A program made the translations under genes and the position numbers. Below are positions 6,553-15,062 of a DNA stretch of 45,945 nucleotides, piece by piece (positions within the stretch are counted from its first letter, which is position 1; each line of letters opens with the position of its first letter). Source of the DNA: an uncultured Clostridia bacterium (GTDB lineage Bacteria; Bacillota; Clostridia; Christensenellales; Borkfalkiaceae). The notes below the pieces were generated by a model. It ran no database searches, had not been told where the DNA came from, and saw only the letters and a list, made by a program, of their open reading frames with translations. Location of the stretch: contig CANQUN010000010.1 in NCBI GenBank assembly GCA_947627065.1, positions 1 through 45,945 on the forward strand, in the 5' to 3' direction.

Positions 6553-8296
6553 CGTCCTTGTCCTTGCTCTTTTCGCCGCCTTGCAAGCCGCTGTCGTCGC
6601 TCTTGTCGTCGTCCTCGGCTTGTTTATCGTCCGTGGGTTTTTCGCCGCCCTCGTCCGCGTTTTCCTCGGTCATAACGACGCTTTCTTCGGGTGGCTTGCT
6701 CGGGTCACTGACTTGAATAACGCCGCCGCCCATTTGAGCATAAATGAGGTTTGCTTCTTTGTAAATGGTTTCCTCGTCCCACTCGGGGTGTTGCTCTGTC
6801 ACCGCCGCAAACACGCTCATAAGGTTGCTTTGCACCTTCTGCGCGAGGACTGCCGAAACCTCTTCCGGAGTGTCGACAATGTACTTACGGAACGACACTT
6901 TGATACCGTTGTAGTCGTCCACGACGAACGCCTCATTTCCTGTGGCGCGATCGCGGGCTACGACGTTGCCGTTTATGTAGTCCTCGTATTGCAGCAGCAC
7001 CGCAAAGAGCTTGGAGAGGTAGCGCTCGAAATCTGCCGCAAGGGCGTTTCGGGTCCTTATGCTGTTCCTCTCTTTGGCGTTCTGCGTTGCCTCTGCCTCG
7101 ACGTGCCCGGACAGTTGCAGTCCGAGAGTCGCCGCGTTTATGCCTGCTTTGTTGAGGGCTATGTTTATTTGGAACTTCGCCGCCTCGACATACTCCGTGG
7201 TGTTGAGCTTGGACTGTATCATTTGCAGCAGTTTCTCGGCTTCCTTGGCGTTCCTCGGAAGCACGAACGAGTGTTTGCGTGTAGAGAACGCGCCCTTGTC
7301 CTTGTCGCCCTCGAGGTTGCTCGGTATCATCTGCTCGTCGATGAGTAGGAACGGAAAGCACTTTCGGACGGTGTCGGTGCAGGACGACAATATCTCGTCG
7401 AGAGCCGACGAAACGCTTTCAAGCCCGAACGCAATGCCGTAGGGACGCGCGTCACCGAAGGCGCCCGCACCCTGCGTGTTGTTGAGCGTGCAAGGCAGAT
7501 AGATGACCGGAATGTCCGCGAGCGGCAAAACGTTCTTCTCCTGCTTTATGCCGTAAGCCTCGAACACCGTCTTTTTCAGCTCGGTGTCGCGGTCGTGGTA
7601 ACGCACGCCGTCCCAAATACGGAACTCTTGCAGCACACCGTCGTCGCGATAGCGAACCGCCCCGCCCTTGGTGTACTTCTTTCGGCGCTTGGAGTAGATC
7701 GTGTGTAGCTCGAAAGGCTGCTCCTCGTCGTTGATAATGACTTGTTGCTTAATGCCGTAGCTTACGGTGCGCCCGCCCTTCTTGATGAGGAACAGGCGCT
7801 CGGCGGTGACAAACTCGATTATCGGGAAGTCGCTTATTTCGGGGTCAAATCTGACGTGGTAAGCGCCGTCGCCAATGCCTATGCTGTCGATCATACTCGG
7901 CAGCAGCATAGCCGTTTCGAACTCGTTGTCGTCGAGGATAGCTCGGAGCCGCGCCTTTATCTCGGGACGAATAGACATATCGAACTCGTACCCTGCGCCG
8001 CAAACCATTTTCGCCACACTCTCGCAAATCATCGGGATAATGCCAAAGAACTCCTCGGCGTTCTCCGGGTGTTCGTCGCCGTAGTAAAAGGACCGCTTCA
8101 GCTCGAGCAAGTTATAAACGTCCGGAAAGAAGGTCGCAGCTTCGTGCCGATAGAAGTATTTGATGACAGCGGGGTCGTTGGTAAGCAAGGCTCGATACTT
8201 GGCGACGTTGAAAGCCCAAAACTCGTTCTGATTATACAGCTTCGTTTTGTTCGCTGTAATCAAATTCATTTGGTATGGGTTCTTGTCCTTTGCCAT
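6545..8296 (-). CDS. Phage portal protein
   Basis: A 583-residue protein placed after the terminase genes and small linkers. It has the portal pattern: N-terminal helical part with FYRHEAATFFPDVYNLLELKRSFYYG, a wing/clip region with ADIPVIYLPCTLNNTQGAGAFGDARPYGIA, a long stem helix (SSALDEILSSCTDTVRKCFPFLL), and the crown-side sequence KAGINAATLGLQLSGHVEAEATQNAKERNSIRTRNALAADFERYL. The C-terminal 50 residues are Asp/Glu/Lys-rich and probably disordered. Portals form the dodecameric DNA gate at one vertex and dock terminase. The gene overlaps the downstream nuclease-like gene by 8 bases. Confidence 0.85.
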   Translation of the reverse strand: MAKDKNPYQMNLITANKTKLYNQNEFWAFNVAKYRALLTNDPAVIKYFYRHEAATFFPDVYNLLELKRSFYYGDEHPENAEEFFGIIPMICESVAKMVCGAGYEFDMSIRPEIKARLRAILDDNEFETAMLLPSMIDSIGIGDGAYHVRFDPEISDFPIIEFVTAERLFLIKKGGRTVSYGIKQQVIINDEEQPFELHTIYSKRRKKYTKGGAVRYRDDGVLQEFRIWDGVRYHDRDTELKKTVFEAYGIKQEKNVLPLADIPVIYLPCTLNNTQGAGAFGDARPYGIAFGLESVSSALDEILSSCTDTVRKCFPFLLIDEQMIPSNLEGDKDKGAFSTRKHSFVLPRNAKEAEKLLQMIQSKLNTTEYVEAAKFQINIALNKAGINAATLGLQLSGHVEAEATQNAKERNSIRTRNALAADFERYLSKLFAVLLQYEDYINGNVVARDRATGNEAFVVDDYNGIKVSFRKYIVDTPEEVSAVLAQKVQSNLMSVFAAVTEQHPEWDEETIYKEANLIYAQMGGGVIQVSDPSKPPEESVVMTEENADEGGEKPTDDKQAEDDDKSDDSGLQGGEKSKDKDDE

Positions 8297-8310
8297 ACGT
8301 TTATCTCCTG

Positions 8311-8529
8311 TTAATTACTCACCCGCTCTCCCGAAGCAAGGCTCTGAATACCCTGCTCCTTTGCTGCGTCAACAGGCTTGCGGACCTGCCTGTCCTTCGT
8401 CCAGTCGGACGTTACGACTTTCCAGCCCTTTGCCTTGTAGCGCGGGAAGTCTTTTTCCAAAATGACGGTCTTTATCTTGCCTGTGGCGTCCACAATGCAA
8501 ATATAACCGTCGCCTCTTACTTCTGCCAT
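8311..8529 (-). CDS. Small hypothetical phage protein
   Basis: A 72-residue protein (MAEVRGDGYICIVDATGKIKTVILEKDFPRYKAKGWKVV). A GGAGG site precedes the start. Its N-terminal motif, with 'DFPRYKAKGWKVV', recalls the next upstream small protein ('DDRRIPAYLKNGWKEAEY'), so the two may share a short domain. Function is unknown. It is one of three small genes between large terminase and portal. Confidence 0.65.
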   Translation of the reverse strand: MAEVRGDGYICIVDATGKIKTVILEKDFPRYKAKGWKVVTSDWTKDRQVRKPVDAAKEQGIQSLASGERVSN

Positions 8530-8530
8530 A

Positions 8531-8818
8531 TTACTTGCCTCCTTTGATAAGTCCGTCGTCCACAGGCTCGCCCTCGGTATGTGCAGCCTCGGTCGCGGCT
8601 ATCGCGTCGTTGACCTTCTTGTCCTCGACCGGGCGCTTCGACTTCTTGCCGCGGCGCTCCAATGCCTCGGCCATAGCCTTGTTCATACGCTTTTCAGCCT
8701 CGGTCTGCGGCTTCGGCGTGTACTCTGCCTCCTTCCAGCCGTTCTTGAGATAGGCAGGAATGCGGCGGTCGTCGTCCTCGACAATGGTTTCAAGGTTGCC
8801 CTTTACAAACTTTTTCAT
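8531..8818 (-). CDS. Small hypothetical phage protein
   Basis: A 95-residue charged protein. Residues 1-32 (MKKFVKGNLETIVEDDDRRIPAYLKNGWKEAEY) form a short domain resembling the start of the downstream 72-residue protein. The rest is helical and low in complexity, rich in Lys, Glu and Ala. It is packed one base from its neighbours in the terminase-portal interval. No function assigned. Confidence 0.65.
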   Translation of the reverse strand: MKKFVKGNLETIVEDDDRRIPAYLKNGWKEAEYTPKPQTEAEKRMNKAMAEALERRGKKSKRPVEDKKVNDAIAATEAAHTEGEPVDDGLIKGGK

Positions 8819-8819
8819 T

Positions 8820-9122
8820 TTACTTGTCCTCCTTTTTTATTTCGGGGTTTTCGCCCTGTAATGCCTCTTGTAGTTCTTTTGCCTTTTGGGCGGCAAGCCC
8901 CTCGGTCATACTCTTTATGCTCAACCTTATGACGGTAGCAGTCTGACCGAGAATTTTCTCGATATACGCCTCCTCAAAGTCCTTTTGTTTGAGAGAGGGA
9001 GCGCTGTCGTGAGTGTGCATTTCGCACACGATCGTAATGCTCTTGCGTATCTCTCGCAGATACTTTTCGAGCGTCTTTTTTGCGTTGTCCGATAGCTCGA
9101 ACCGCTGCTTCTTTTTTGCCAC
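8820..9122 (-). CDS. Small helical phage protein, GTG start
   Basis: A 100-residue, mostly helical protein (MAKKKQRFELSDNAKKTLEKYLREIRKSITIVCEMHTHD...). The start is GTG with AGGAGGT upstream. A coiled coil is likely in residues 60-90 (IRLSIKSMTEGLAAQKAKELQEAL). It lies just after large terminase. Function is unknown. Confidence 0.65.
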   Translation of the reverse strand: MAKKKQRFELSDNAKKTLEKYLREIRKSITIVCEMHTHDSAPSLKQKDFEEAYIEKILGQTATVIRLSIKSMTEGLAAQKAKELQEALQGENPEIKKEDK

Positions 9123-9131
9123 TATAACCTC

Positions 9132-10550
9132 CTAAAAGAATTGAATTTTGTTGTTTATGCGGTCGTTCTCGTCCGCAAGCAGCCGAGCGATACGCCACAA
9201 TATCAGATAAGAAAAGCAGTCCGCATAGTCCTGCCACACGTCTGCTTGGTCGAGTTCGGAGCCGTCCTTGTCTTGGAGTATTTGTCGGTGTGCTTTGAGC
9301 ATATCTTCGTCCACCCATACGACACGGCTCGTGGGATATTGCTTGCTCGTCATCATCAGCTGACACTTGACCGCCGCCCTCGTGGGTAAGTCCGGGCATA
9401 ACGTTTTGTGCGACTTGACGCACCCGAGGACGCTCACCTTACCGCGCCACCGACTGTGGTTCTGCCAAGTGGACACCAGCTTGTAGTCGGCGTTGTCGAT
9501 GAGTATTGTCCGGAACTTGCCGTAGAATTTGAGCCAATACGGATAGAGCCACGTTTCGGCTTCCTCGATAATGTCCCTGTGCTCTATGCTCGCTATCTTC
9601 TTTGAGGCTATCGCCACTACTCGGTGATAGCCTCGAGTATAGCCGCCGAGCGCCACTATCGTGTGGGACCGCGAGGTGTCGTCGCCGTTCACACTTGCTC
9701 CGACGTCCACCGTGGCGACGACTTCCTCAAACGCGTTGAGGTTAAGGTCCCCGAAGCTGACAGGCTGCACGTCGGTAAGCAGCGGCGCATACATAGCGCC
9801 CTCGGAGAAGCCACGACAGCCGAGTATCTTGGAGCAATAATAAAAGCTCCCGACAGGGTAACTGTTAAGGAGCCTTTCCGTTTGCTCTTGTGTCTTATGC
9901 GGGCAGTCGTCCCGCAGGTTGAAGTGGTAGTAATGCTCGTCCGGTCTGTCCTCGACCATTTCGTCAAGTTCGATTTTCGGGACCGCTTCCCGGAACTGTA
10001 CGGTCGCGTGGTTGACAAGCTCCGTGTAGAACTCCTGCGTCGGGTTTCCACCGTTGGTGGTTGTGATAAGCCACCCGGGATAAGCAAGACGCTGGACACG
10101 TCCGTAGGCTTCACGCCATACGTCCGGATGAAGCACCGATAGCTCGTCAAGCAGTATCCCTCCGAGGTCGAGCGACAGAATGTTCGTGTAACTCGACTTG
10201 TTGTCTGCCCCGGCAATATACACGATTTTCTTTCCGGTCTTACCGTTGATACAAAAGTGAGAGCCTGCCGCGTCCTTGTTACCGTCGGAGAACTCGGTGC
10301 AAAGCCCGCGGTGGATATTGTAGAGGCTGTCCGCCTTATCGACGAAGTTCCTCTTTACCAGCACCGAGGAAACGCCGATGATCGCAAACTGGTTGACGTT
10401 GGCGGGCGTGTTCATTATGCGGTCAAAGAACAGCAGCCCGGCTACAAGCGTCTTACTCGTTCCCATACTCCCGCAAAGGTGGATAACAGGAGAGGTGTCC
10501 GAGAAGATAGCCCGCATTTTCGGCGTCCATATAACGCTGTCAAACGTCAT
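9132..10550 (-). CDS. Phage terminase large subunit (ATPase-nuclease)
   Basis: A 472-residue protein that translocates DNA into the prohead and cuts it. I chose ATG at 10550 because it overlaps the small-subunit stop (ATGA, 10547-10550). A longer frame to 10625 would sit inside that gene. Walker A is GSMGTSKT (residues 27-34) and Walker B is ILLDE (132-136). A TTTNGG coupling motif follows (LITTTNGGNP). The RNase H-like nuclease domain starts near ATVDVGASVNGDD, with a further acid in RTILIDNADYK. Order with small subunit and portal is standard. Confidence 0.9.
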   Translation of the reverse strand: MTFDSVIWTPKMRAIFSDTSPVIHLCGSMGTSKTLVAGLLFFDRIMNTPANVNQFAIIGVSSVLVKRNFVDKADSLYNIHRGLCTEFSDGNKDAAGSHFCINGKTGKKIVYIAGADNKSSYTNILSLDLGGILLDELSVLHPDVWREAYGRVQRLAYPGWLITTTNGGNPTQEFYTELVNHATVQFREAVPKIELDEMVEDRPDEHYYHFNLRDDCPHKTQEQTERLLNSYPVGSFYYCSKILGCRGFSEGAMYAPLLTDVQPVSFGDLNLNAFEEVVATVDVGASVNGDDTSRSHTIVALGGYTRGYHRVVAIASKKIASIEHRDIIEEAETWLYPYWLKFYGKFRTILIDNADYKLVSTWQNHSRWRGKVSVLGCVKSHKTLCPDLPTRAAVKCQLMMTSKQYPTSRVVWVDEDMLKAHRQILQDKDGSELDQADVWQDYADCFSYLILWRIARLLADENDRINNKIQFF

Positions 10551-10945
10551 AGGTCGTCTTTCTTCGCCCGAATAGCAGCAGCCGCTCGCTCGTATGCTTC
10601 CCGGGTCTTGTCGTCCGAGGCGCACACTTCCACCTTCTGCGTCGGTGCCTCGCCTGTTATTTCAAGCCACAGCTTGACCGCCTGCACGTCGCCCCTTACT
10701 GCCTTGCCTTGCAGAGCCACGAGCCGAAGCACGTCCTGCGTCTGCATATCGTCGGGCACGCCGAGTTCTACGAGCTTGTCTTTGTTCTTGCCTGTGACAG
10801 GCAGAGTGTCGAGAATTTCGCAGATTTCCCGCACGGTTCTTTTGTGCCTGCGAGCCTCACCGCTTGCCTTACCAGCCTTACGCGCATTTTCTCGGCGTTC
10901 ACTCGGGGTTCGCTGCTCGTTCGAAATTAAGTTTTCATCATTCAC
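10547..10945 (-). CDS. Phage terminase small subunit
   Basis: A 132-residue DNA-recognition subunit. The N-terminal region (NEQRTPSERRENARKAGKASGEARRHKRTVREICEIL) is the classic start of Bacillota small terminases with an HTH-type fold. DDMQTQDVLRLVALQGKAVRGDVQAVKLWLEITGEAP is the oligomerisation helix region. It sits just upstream of, and translationally coupled to, the large subunit. Confidence 0.8.
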   Translation of the reverse strand: MNDENLISNEQRTPSERRENARKAGKASGEARRHKRTVREICEILDTLPVTGKNKDKLVELGVPDDMQTQDVLRLVALQGKAVRGDVQAVKLWLEITGEAPTQKVEVCASDDKTREAYERAAAAIRAKKDDL

Positions 10946-11792
10946 GCTTTACACCTCCTATCTTTTTTACCCACATTTTATTCCCGCCGATATGGCATTT
11001 CAGCCAGCCGTGCTCCGCGAGCTTCTTATCCGTGGATATAGGGAAAAGATTTATCAGACGCGTTATCTTGTTGCTTTTCAAGATGACGAAAGGCTGACCT
11101 GCTTCCATTCCCTTACAGGCGAAGCCGAGCTTCCCATATACGGCGCCCGAATTTATCGTGGCGTTGGAATAACTGTATATCTCGTTTATTCCCATTTGCC
11201 GTAGAGTCTCCTCGCACGCCGCTTGCAGCTTGCTTGCGCCGCCCTGTATCTTTGTGCCCTTTGCTATCGAGAGGCGGAGAAGCTCGTAGTTCGTCTTTCC
11301 GCCGCGGACCGCGCCGTTTGTAATGTCGTAGAGCATTACGGCGACAAGCTCGCTCTTGTAGACAAGCCCGAAGCAGACAGCAGATCGCCGCACCGGCGGT
11401 AGGCTTTGGCGGTGGTTGCGAATGAAGAAGTCGAGCGCGAGTTCACTCGGCACCGGAACACAGTCGCATTTCGAGGCGCGGAGTGTGCGCCATATCTCGA
11501 CGTTCGATTTGTAAGAACATTGAGCGGCGGTTTCCACAATGGCGTCGCACGGCGAGATGAGGAAGGTGTGATCGTCCTTCTTGTTCGCCGCTATCCATTT
11601 GCCGAGGTCTTGATACTCGTAGCCGCGGATGAGCTGATACTTGTTCTTCTCGAGAAAGTCGGCGGGGTTGATCTTGACGAAGCAGTCGCGCGGAACTCCC
11701 GCGAGTTCGGTTATCTTGTCGATACGCTCGTCGAGCAGACTATCGAAGTATGCGCGCGCTTCCTTTACGCGGTCGGTAGCGTCATATTGCAT
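10938..11792 (-). CDS. GNAT-fold phage protein, Mom-like DNA modification family (putative)
   Basis: A 284-residue protein between the ParB-like gene and small terminase, overlapping both. The central part reads CFGLVYKSELVAVMLYDITNGAV, then NYELLRLSIAKGTKIQGGASKLQAACEETL, then EIYSYSNATINSGAVYGKLGF. This is the acetyltransferase-like core seen in phage Mu Mom and related phage proteins; Mom itself converts adenine to a carbamoylmethyl form that blocks restriction. Substrate cannot be deduced here. The family also overlaps with Hef-like nuclease accessory domains. ATG at 11792 is preferred over TTG at 11798. Confidence 0.5.
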   Translation of the reverse strand: MQYDATDRVKEARAYFDSLLDERIDKITELAGVPRDCFVKINPADFLEKNKYQLIRGYEYQDLGKWIAANKKDDHTFLISPCDAIVETAAQCSYKSNVEIWRTLRASKCDCVPVPSELALDFFIRNHRQSLPPVRRSAVCFGLVYKSELVAVMLYDITNGAVRGGKTNYELLRLSIAKGTKIQGGASKLQAACEETLRQMGINEIYSYSNATINSGAVYGKLGFACKGMEAGQPFVILKSNKITRLINLFPISTDKKLAEHGWLKCHIGGNKMWVKKIGGVKRE

Positions 11793-12381
11793 TTTCAAGC
11801 GCTCCCTTTATAAGCTCCGCAACCTTTTCGGCGCCGTTCGCTTGGATATACTCAAGCAGCCGCTCTGCTTTGTCAGGTTCGAGCGTCGCTTCCACGAAGC
11901 ACTCGGACTTTGTCCCGAACGCCGAAACCGAGAAGCCCATTATTCGACTGTCGGGCAGACTGTCCACGGCGAGCTGTTCCTCTGCCGCGTCCGCTTTCTC
12001 CTCCGCGTCGATTTCGTCTTGGTCTATGCCCCAGTCGAGGTTAAATTCGCTAAGGTCCAAGTCCTCAAGCTCGCCCACCAAAAGGTCCATATCCCACTCC
12101 GCAAGCTCGGCGGTTTTGTTGTCTACGGGGCGAAAGGCTTTTATCTGCTCCGGCGTCAGGTCGTCGGCTACTATACAAGGCACCTCGGTAAGTCCGAGCT
12201 TCTGCGCGGCTTTCAGGCGCGTGTGCCCGGCGACGATCTCATTGTTCTTGTCTATGATGACCGGAACCTTGAAACCGAACTCCTTAATGCTCTGCGCCAC
12301 CGCGTCCACTGCTTGGTCGTTCTTGCGCGGGTTGCGCTTGTATGGTTTTAAGTCCGTGACCTTGACTTGAACGATTTGCAT
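11782..12381 (-). CDS. ParB/Srx-like nuclease-domain protein
   Basis: A 199-residue protein. Residues 1-100 are a ParB N-terminal domain: VKVTDLKPYKRNPRKND, SIKEFGFKVPVIIDKNNEIVAGHTRLKAAQKLGLTEVPCI, with the GHTR motif that binds nucleotide in this fold. In phages these proteins precede terminase and are often linked to DNA methyltransferases. Here the C-terminal half is acidic, not a methyltransferase. It is the first gene of the late operon. A terminator ends 13 bases before its start codon. Confidence 0.75.
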   Translation of the reverse strand: MQIVQVKVTDLKPYKRNPRKNDQAVDAVAQSIKEFGFKVPVIIDKNNEIVAGHTRLKAAQKLGLTEVPCIVADDLTPEQIKAFRPVDNKTAELAEWDMDLLVGELEDLDLSEFNLDWGIDQDEIDAEEKADAAEEQLAVDSLPDSRIMGFSVSAFGTKSECFVEATLEPDKAERLLEYIQANGAEKVAELIKGALENAI

Positions 12382-12393
12382 TCTTCCTCCGTA

Positions 12394-12425
12394 TAAAAAA
12401 ACGCCATGCCTCTCGGCTTGACGTT
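12394..12425 (-). terminator. Intrinsic terminator in the late-operon leader
   Basis: On the minus strand AACGTCA (12425-12419) and GCC pair with GGC and TGGCGTT (12406-12400) around a GAGA loop, followed by a run of six or seven T. It lies between the late promoter and the ParB-like start codon, so late transcription must read through it or it ends a short leader RNA of about 110 nt. Confidence 0.7.
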
Positions 12426-12507
12426 CTATCCTTTCCCGCGAATCTCCTTCGCCGAAGCGAGTAAAGTCCCTTGGAAAGAAAATCGCGTGTGAGCATTATT
12501 TTTTGAT
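12426..12507 (-). ncRNA. Structured leader RNA of the late operon (candidate)
   Basis: The stretch between the predicted start (near 12507) and the terminator has no convincing gene. It contains a TCGC-TTCG-GCGA mini-hairpin and long-range complementarity (CGCGA with TCGCG, CTTTCC with GGAAAG). One minus-strand frame reads through it into the ParB-like gene out of frame and lacks a ribosome site. It may be an antitermination or attenuation leader, or a small RNA in its own right. Confidence 0.4.
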
Positions 12508-12513
12508 GATACC

Positions 12514-12538
12514 ATTATAGCACAGAGAAACAGGCAAT
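12514..12538 (-). promoter_or_regulatory. Putative phage late promoter (extended -10)
   Basis: The minus strand carries TGCTATAAT (TATAAT at 12519-12514 with the extended TG element). No good -35 hexamer lies 17 bases upstream. That combination is typical of an activator-dependent promoter, and the ArpU/RinA-like late regulator gene ends about 40 bases upstream. The operon it would drive starts with the ParB-like gene. Confidence 0.6.
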
Positions 12539-12560
12539 TTACACGCGAGTTCTGCGAGTT

Positions 12561-12965
12561 TTATATCAATTTTAACTCTTTCGCCCATTCGTAAGCGCAA
12601 GTCAGCCATCTATCACGCCAACGGTAAAATGTGGATTCCAAAAGCCCGTCGCAGAAAATTTCTTTGCGGTTGCGCCGCTTTATGTAGAGGTCTACCATGA
12701 TGTCGTACTCGGACTTAAAACGGAAGGCGTTGAATGTATTTAAGACAACGGTCGCCCAACATCTCTCACGGTCAAGTTCGTCGAGACGAATGGCTTTAGT
12801 CTCTGTTGGGTTCCCGCGGATGCTCCCACGGCTCCCGACGCAATCATAACGAGCGGTCAATCCTGATTCGATGATGTCCGGAACCTTCTCGTTGTAGAGC
12901 GAAAAATATTCCATGTAATTGAAGAAATGCCCTTCGATCTGTTTTCGTATTTGCTTTGTGAGCAT
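12561..12965 (-). CDS. ArpU/RinA-like phage late transcription regulator
   Basis: A 134-residue protein (MLTKQIRKQIEGHFFNYMEYFSLYNEKVPDIIESGLTARYD...). The pattern of N-terminal helix, DDE-rich middle, a sigma-like W..VV..TFNAF region and C-terminal ESTFYRWRDRWLTCAYEWAKELKLI fits the ArpU/RinA group of late-gene activators in Bacillota phages. ATG at 12965 has AAGGAGG. An alternative in-frame ATG at 13058 also has a good site (GGGAGGA) and would add 31 basic residues. The gene is the last before the late promoter, the usual position. Confidence 0.7.
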   Translation of the reverse strand: MLTKQIRKQIEGHFFNYMEYFSLYNEKVPDIIESGLTARYDCVGSRGSIRGNPTETKAIRLDELDRERCWATVVLNTFNAFRFKSEYDIMVDLYIKRRNRKEIFCDGLLESTFYRWRDRWLTCAYEWAKELKLI

Positions 12966-13079
12966 ATCCGCCTCCTTAATATTTGAAAAGCCACGCCCAA
13001 ATAACCCGTTCACCGTCTCAATAACGTTCCGCATCCTCAATCTCATTTTGGTAGGCATTTTCAGTCCTCCCGATATGCG

Positions 13080-15062
13080 TTATCCTCGCACATTCTCTTT
13101 GCTTCGCTCACCCTGCCCTTCAGAGGCATTCTGAACATCTTGCAAGACATTTTTGAGGCCTAACTCCTCCAAAATCGGTCTCTCCCGCTTGATGTAAAAT
13201 AATTCGCCGCAAATCGCGTCGTTCAGCTCGCGCTCCGTCCGCAGGGGCTTCTTGTATGCGATCTCCGAGCAGTTCGCCCTTATAAGCGCGGTCGCCACAG
13301 GCGGGCACACGGCATTTCCGAGCCGCGCGATCTGTTTCGCCTCGCTGTACTTCTTCCCGATATACGGCTCAATGTCTATTATGTAGTCCTCGGGAAAGCC
13401 TTGTGCGAGTTTCAGCTCTCGCGCCTTGAGCATTCTCATACCAATATCCGAAATGAAGTATTTTTCTCCGTTAATATCGAGTATGAGTATTTCATCGGGC
13501 GCTATGTTGTAGCCCGCGTACTTATTAAGCAGCTCCCGAATCTTGTCCCACTTGCCGAGGTCTTGCGCGGTGTCTATCTTTTGAATGTATGTAACGACTT
13601 GTGCAAAATGCCCAGCCGACGTGGTTACGGTCGGAAGCGGTTCGTCCATAGCCTTACAGTCGGTATTTCGGCGCAAAACACATAGGTGGGTTTCGGTGAG
13701 GAAGTGGCGCGGCTTGACAGTAACGGTCGGGAGCGGAGCGTCCGCCTTGCTTGCGTGGTCCGCACCGCCGTAATAGTGGACAATATTCGCTGCAACCACG
13801 GCGCTATGATCTATCGCCGTAACCGTCGGCGTCGGCTCATTCACCGATGACCCCGCCTGCTTCTCGCCGCTGAAATACTTTGAGATATAGCAAGCATTTA
13901 TCGCGTACCTTGGCGAACCGTCCACCGTCAACATAGGCTCGTCGACCTTTTGCCCGCGGACCTTACCCTTCGCCTGTTCGGTGTGATACTGCGTGAGAGA
14001 GGGCAAAACCGCTCCAAATCTCGTCGCACCAGCCATTACCGTGTCCAGTGGCGTGTTCGCGCTTTGCCCCTTGCTGTTTTGCTGAAACTTTGTCAGGTGC
14101 GGGGATACAAGGTAATGGTGGTTTGCGGTCGTCTGCGTCGTCATAGGTTTTTCGGGGTCTTGCGGCGCGTTCTGAAAGTTCATCTCCATAATAAACGGAC
14201 GCGGGTTTTTCAGTACGAACTTATCCAAGCCGCGAGCGATACGTCGCTGCGTATTGACCGCGAGGTCCTTCTTGCGCCCGAATATCGAAGGACACGGAAG
14301 CGACCAGTCGATACACTCCACAGCTGCTCGGTAAGGCTCTTGCCCCTTGCCGCCGAACGTAGGCGTCGGAAACGTTATCGGGCGACCGTCGTTCCTTGCG
14401 ACAAGGTAAAATCTCTTTCTGATCGTCGGTGCGCCATAGTCGCAGGCTTTGAGCGTTCTGTACTCAACCTTGTAGCCAAGTCCTCTCGCAAGCACGTCCG
14501 CCTTCTCGCCTTGCGGGTCGAGTTTCAAAAACTCGCAAGCCTCTGCGAACGCCGGATGAGCCTTGTCTATGCCCGAGGTGAGCATTGAAATAAAGCCTTT
14601 GAAAGTTTCGCCCTCTCGCTCCGGATCGGGACGATATTTTCCGTCCTTCTCGACGATAGGTCCCCACGTTTGTATCTCCTCGACGTTCTCCATAAAAATG
14701 CAGCGCGGCGCGACTTTCGACATCGCCCATTTGAGAATAACCCACGAAAGCCCGCGCACCTTCTTGTCGACAGGCTTCCCGCCCTTCGCCCGCGAAAAAT
14801 GTTTGCAGTCGGGCGAGAACCACGCGATGCCGACAGGTCGCCCGCCTGTAACCGCTTCGGGATCCACGACGAACACGTCCTCTTGGTAATGCTTGGTGAA
14901 TGGGTGATTGACCTTGTGCATAGCGATAGCGTCCTCATCGTGATTTACTGCTATGTCCACCGGGCGACCGACTGCAAGCTCTATTCCGACGCTCGCTCCT
15001 CCGCCGCCCGCAAAGTTGTCGATGATCAGCTCATCGAAGATGCTGTCTTGATAACCTCTCAT
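13080..15062 (-). CDS. Phage DNA (cytosine-5) methyltransferase with repeated target-recognition region
   Basis: A 660-residue protein. Motif I is IIDNFAGGGGASVGIELA (residues 13-30). The catalytic loop is WFSPDCKHFS with Cys86; the usual Pro-Pro-Cys is here Pro-Asp-Cys, as in related phage enzymes. Motif VI is MENVEE (124-129). QIARLGNAVCPPVA near the C terminus is motif X. Between about residues 300 and 515 lie six degenerate units with PxxTVT-type motifs and H/R (such as EPTPTVTAIDHS, APLPTVTVKPRH, EPLPTVTTSAGH). The likely job is protection of phage DNA from host restriction. The start at 15062 overlaps the upstream stop (ATGA); an ORF extension to 15086 is not needed. Confidence 0.88.
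   Translation of the reverse strand: MRGYQDSIFDELIIDNFAGGGGASVGIELAVGRPVDIAVNHDEDAIAMHKVNHPFTKHYQEDVFVVDPEAVTGGRPVGIAWFSPDCKHFSRAKGGKPVDKKVRGLSWVILKWAMSKVAPRCIFMENVEEIQTWGPIVEKDGKYRPDPEREGETFKGFISMLTSGIDKAHPAFAEACEFLKLDPQGEKADVLARGLGYKVEYRTLKACDYGAPTIRKRFYLVARNDGRPITFPTPTFGGKGQEPYRAAVECIDWSLPCPSIFGRKKDLAVNTQRRIARGLDKFVLKNPRPFIMEMNFQNAPQDPEKPMTTQTTANHHYLVSPHLTKFQQNSKGQSANTPLDTVMAGATRFGAVLPSLTQYHTEQAKGKVRGQKVDEPMLTVDGSPRYAINACYISKYFSGEKQAGSSVNEPTPTVTAIDHSAVVAANIVHYYGGADHASKADAPLPTVTVKPRHFLTETHLCVLRRNTDCKAMDEPLPTVTTSAGHFAQVVTYIQKIDTAQDLGKWDKIRELLNKYAGYNIAPDEILILDINGEKYFISDIGMRMLKARELKLAQGFPEDYIIDIEPYIGKKYSEAKQIARLGNAVCPPVATALIRANCSEIAYKKPLRTERELNDAICGELFYIKRERPILEELGLKNVLQDVQNASEGQGERSKENVRG

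Noticed and set aside
12284-12496. A 70-residue basic frame across the late leader
   Set aside because: It overlaps the terminator and the ParB-like gene in another frame, and its ATG is close to the promoter with no ribosome site.
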